From Saccoglossus kowalevskii (Eukaryota > Hemichordata > Enteropneusta > Harrimaniidae), in the NCBI RefSeq assembly GCF_000003605.2, contig NW_003148281.1:64001-75054 (forward strand): a DNA stretch of 11,054 bases, written 5' to 3'. The notes under the pieces are model-generated. The model had not been told where the DNA came from and did not search any database. It was given only the letters and a program-made list of their open reading frames with translations. Each line of letters starts with the position of its first letter. Positions within the stretch are counted from its first letter, which is position 1. Position numbers and translations under genes: made by a program. Positions 8,546-11,054 of the stretch are shown here, piece by piece.

Positions 8546-8575
8546 ATAAAGCAAAAGGCGTTGCTTTATGCAACG
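8546..8575. repeat. two overlapping, mutually exclusive hairpins
   Basis: ataaagcaa (8546-8554) pairs perfectly with ttgctttat (8561-8569) across a 6-base loop. The second arm's bases also belong to cgttgc (8559-8564), which pairs with gcaacg (8570-8575) across a 5-base loop. Both cannot form at once. The first arm contains the TATA-like sequence, so this may be a by-product of composition. Confidence 0.5.
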
Positions 8576-8596
8576 AACTTCCGGCAGTTGAAGTAG

Positions 8597-8608
8597 CGGC
8601 ACGTGCCG
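8597..8608. promoter_or_regulatory. CACGTG E-box within a 12-bp palindrome
   Basis: cggcacgtgccg is a perfect palindrome, about 50 bases downstream of the TATA-like sequence. bHLH factors of the USF/MYC type bind CACGTG. This is a sequence match only. Confidence 0.3.
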
Positions 8609-8870
8609 ATCCATTGACAGTCTGAACACGTTTACTTCCGTTCACTGCCAGCTGCGGCAGCGTATTCCGATAGCAGTGTGTTGTTTATTGAGTCAGGCTG
8701 TAATGTAATCACAATCATCGTAAAATACACGTCAGCGTTTCTCACGGTCCGGGTTAAAGTGATATACGGAGAGGCATACGTAATAATTCGCCGTTTTGAT
8801 CGCGCGCCCATAGAACACTCCCGCCTCCCGGATAACTACACACCATTACTACTACTTTACTAATGGCGAA

Positions 8871-10464
8871 ATAAAAGAAATCTGTAAAACACGGCAAATC
8901 GGATCCCCTGTCACTGATAACAGTGTTATGCAGGATGAATGTTTGTTTGGCCAATCTCCCAAGTTAATTGATGTAAAACGGTCCCATGACAGATAGGTGA
9001 TGTAGATATAACCGATAACCGAAGCTTGTATACCAGCTGCATTTGGAGGTGGGGGTATTGGGCGATATGTTGTTTGCAAGCACGTACTTGAAAATTACAG
9101 TGTTCACTCAAGTAGGCAATGATCGTTACTGGCTCGAAAGATTGCGTTTCCAATTTACCAATATATCCCGAAAATATTCTAGTGTTTTCCTATAATGACG
9201 TTCACAGACACTCTACTGCAATGAACTCAGCCAAGAACCATGACATAGTCAGTCTAATGAAATGTAAATATCACCCAGCAATATATACCGCCTTTTCACT
9301 AGAAAAAAATACGTCAGTGTAAGTTTTTTTCATAGTATTATCATATATGAAAAATATTTTTTTCTCCTCAATTAACACATTTGCTATTTGGCTTCCACTG
9401 ACTACTGGGCAATTCAGAATAAAATAAAACTTGTACTCATTAGTGTCTACATTTTTGCAACAGATCTACGGCATCCCTACTTCACATTTGTTAATAACAC
9501 TTAAGACTAGTATGTCGATGGTAAAATCAACTGACTCGGTAATATTATATACGCGGGGTGTACCGTAGTAAACATTTTTAAAACAGGCATAATTGCGAGC
9601 TCCGTATATCATCGACCGAATCACATTTTGTTTGTCGCAGTATCTAATTAAATTAATATTCCAGTATATTTTTTACAGTAGTTATCCTTTCTTTGTTCCA
9701 TTTCATTAGTTAACTGTAATTATGCTATGAACCATTACATTTTGTGGGTGCGCGCGATATTCGATTATGTCATTGCAGGCTCGTTCGAAGCTGGTTGCCA
9801 TGGCTATCGACATATACATACAAACAAATCCACCAAACACATGAACTTTTTCAGTATTTCGAACAGTGACCCGCCATGCTGTGGTGTTAAGTATAACGAT
9901 ATTTATACGCTGATTTTAGTGAGTATTTTAGTGAGTATTATCCGACTGACTACGAACGAGACAGCAAATTGTTTGACTGCTAGGGCCACGTGATATTGAC
10001 ACCAGGCATCCATTGTATGTATTTTAAAGGGGTGCCCGGAAGAAGAGAGGTGAGATCATAAGTGGTTAGTACCAATACATTCAATGGACCAAACTGTGTA
10101 TGTGGTCTACCGCAAAGCATGGGTAGTTATACTGATCTGCCGTAAGCAGGTGGGATAACGGGAGATAACAACGGCAGCAATTTATCATGTTGAATGCATA
10201 GAAATACTGGCAGCATCACATTTGAGTTAAATGTTCTTTTACTTTATCCCGTCAAAGTCAAGTGGGCGACGAAAGGAGGAGTTCGGATGGACGAGTTAGG
10301 AACATCGTTTCCACTTGAATAAAACCATGGTTCCCAGCTAAATTTATTTAAATTTTCTCGCCCATTGACTTTTAAGTCAATCAACCTCAAAAAGACTAGT
10401 GCTAGTACACGAGATTGTGATGTTAGTCCCAACTGTAAATCACTCTAGACAAATAACCGTTCTT
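8871..10464. other. non-coding stretch, nothing recognised
   Basis: Several overlapping frames of 60-90 codons are open on both strands, and none shows a recognised domain or supported splice sites. The longest with an ATG (9727-9993) has no family resemblance. Small structures are a 12-bp direct duplication attttagtgagt at 9913-9936, a CCACGTGA E-box at 9986-9993, and an inverted repeat attgact/agtcaat with a 4-base loop at 10364-10381. Confidence 0.5.
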
Positions 10465-10475
10465 ATTTAGATTAT
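10465..10475. repeat. target-site duplication, 3' side of the insert
   Basis: atttagattat directly abuts the T-run that is the element's A-rich tail in minus orientation. It is identical to the copy at 10849-10859. The next base differs on each side, so the duplication is exactly 11 bases, apart from possible overlap with the tail. Confidence 0.8.
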
Positions 10476-10658
10476 TTTTTTTATTTATACAACGCTTACT
10501 CCCCGGAGAGAGTGGCAATGGTTACAGATAATAGTAAAAGAATACAGTATTAATACACTAATAAGGAAGTAATAACAAAATAAACTAATCTACAAAAACA
10601 GATTATTAATGAAAAAAACATAATAATAAAACAAATCTTTATAGAAGAAAAGTATATA

Positions 10659-10850
10659 TTAATCCAAAATTTGTTGTATAATTTCAAAGCACTTGTTGAT
10701 ATGCTGTGCTACATGGATAACAATATTATCATTATTTAACAGTGCAGTGAACTGTTCTTCAGAAGGCAGGTTGTGAAAGGAGTCAATCACATCAGCCGCT
10801 GTATCAAACAGAACACTGCGTATATTACTGTATTTGCGACACTCCACCAT
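10659..10850 (-). pseudogene. C-terminal remnant of a non-LTR retrotransposon reverse-transcriptase protein
   Basis: A frame of 63 codons ends at TAA (10661-10659). The pattern ECRKYSNIR, followed by a leucine-rich segment, LPSEEQFTALLNN and a final helix-like HINKCFEI, matches what I know of the extreme C terminus of LINE-type polyproteins. In those, a CxxYxxxR motif downstream of the reverse-transcriptase domain precedes a short helical tail. The apparent start codon is an accident: its A and T lie in the target-site duplication and only the G belongs to the insert, and a TAA lies directly upstream in frame. All catalytic parts (endonuclease, reverse-transcriptase motifs) are missing, so no activity is expected. 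The family assignment is from pattern memory and moderately sure. Confidence 0.65.
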
Positions 10851-10859
10851 TTAGATTAT
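10849..10859. repeat. target-site duplication, 5' side of the insert
   Basis: Second copy of atttagattat, at the truncated 5' end of the retrotransposon. It supplies the first two bases of the spurious ATG and the in-frame TAA just before it. Confidence 0.8.
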
Positions 10860-11054
10860 AACATGCACTGATCGACTGATGGCGATGACAAACACACAGT
10901 TTCAAAAACATAATCCGTTACTGTAACAAGGGACAATAATACCCGGGACGAACTCGTCCCAGTGGGCATGCCAACTTCAATGTGTCTTTATTTCGTTATT
11001 GCACTACAACTACTACTAAGTATTGATTCACTGTTGTGTTGAGGGATACTGGGG
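10860..11054. other. right-edge sequence with one strong short hairpin
   Basis: No gene recognised. gggacg (10945-10950), loop aact, cgtccc (10955-10960) forms a perfect 6-bp GC-rich stem and overlaps a cccggg palindrome. The stretch runs off the window, so any larger element cannot be judged. Confidence 0.5.

Larger units (their letters stand above)
8221..8870. promoter_or_regulatory. second CpG-dense candidate regulatory stretch
   Basis: By eye there are about 45 CpG dinucleotides in 650 bases, well above the flanks. Contents include a TATA-like ttataaag at 8544-8551, a perfect 12-bp palindrome cggcacgtgccg at 8597-8608 centred on a CACGTG E-box, and a gctgc-g-gcagc inverted repeat near 8651. 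ATGs downstream of the TATA-like sequence give only very short frames on the plus strand. A minus-strand ATG near 8298 opens about 39 codons with no recognised features. It could be a promoter with a non-coding first exon, an enhancer, or a GC-richer island without function. Confidence 0.3.
10465..10859 (-). mobile_element. 5'-truncated non-LTR retrotransposon copy with 11-bp target-site duplication
   Basis: The insert, read on the minus strand from 10848 to 10476, holds the end of a reverse-transcriptase ORF, about 180 bases of 3' UTR and an A-rich tail (taaataaaaaaa; plus strand T-run 10476-10482). Both sides carry the same 11-mer, atttagattat, at 10465-10475 and 10849-10859. These are the hallmarks of target-primed reverse transcription: loss of the 5' end, a 3' A-rich tail and a short direct duplication. 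The copy is about 373 bp, against several kilobases expected for a full element, so it is non-autonomous. An AATAAA sits in the tail (minus strand, 10485-10480). The clade cannot be fixed without a search. Confidence 0.8.

Noticed and set aside
9727-9993. 88-codon plus-strand frame with an ATG
   Set aside because: No recognisable domain. It includes a short direct duplication and has no supported promoter or splice context.
10244-10432. Minus-strand frame with pieces such as VPNSSIRTPP
   Set aside because: I considered it as an old transposon remnant, but no start codon, motif or boundary supports this.
1-11054. CRISPR array, prokaryotic operon, phage or toxin-antitoxin system
   Set aside because: The two tandem arrays have no unique spacers between repeats. 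There are no ribosome-binding-site-led genes, and coding density is near zero.

Overview
This window looks like non-coding sequence from a large eukaryotic genome, most likely a marine invertebrate. The evidence is that it is A+T-rich, has stop codons in every frame, has no long ORF (the longest open stretches are about 80-135 codons and overlap on both strands), has no operon-like layout, and carries tandem satellites, a MITE-like element and a 5'-truncated non-LTR retrotransposon. The short imperfect CAGYGAAAAT-type repeats near 530-715 recall short repeats I associate with bivalve mollusc genomes. That placement is a weak inference, because nothing here is a taxonomic marker.

Layout. 1-310: a 41-bp tandem array cut by the window edge. 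311-529: no recognised content. 530-715: imperfect dispersed repeats. 716-1855: no recognised content. 1856-2023: a compact 160-bp inverted-repeat element flanked by TTAA. 2024-3848: mostly featureless, with one weak minus-strand exon candidate ending in a good splice-donor match (2404-2574). 3849-4335: a CpG-dense stretch with an ETS/CRE composite motif and an E-box, a candidate promoter or enhancer. 4336-6142: AT-rich with a few short inverted repeats. 6143-6510: a 46-bp tandem satellite. 6511-7117: its diverged continuation with longer, decayed units. 7118-7224: a possible frame-broken minus-strand exon. 7225-8220: no recognised content. 8221-8870: a second CpG-dense stretch with a TATA-like sequence and a CACGTG palindrome. 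8871-10464: no recognised content. 10465-10859: the 3' end of a non-LTR retrotransposon on the minus strand, with an A-rich tail and an 11-bp target-site duplication. 10860-11054: no recognised content.

The only protein-coding sequence I can tie to a family is the 63-codon C-terminal remnant inside that retrotransposon copy, and it is not a functional gene. I found no complete host gene, tRNA, rRNA or CRISPR array. I also found no convincing novel system. The points most worth following up are the retrotransposon copy with intact duplications, the TTAA-flanked element whose arms carry NRF1-like sites, and the satellite that grades from homogeneous to decayed.
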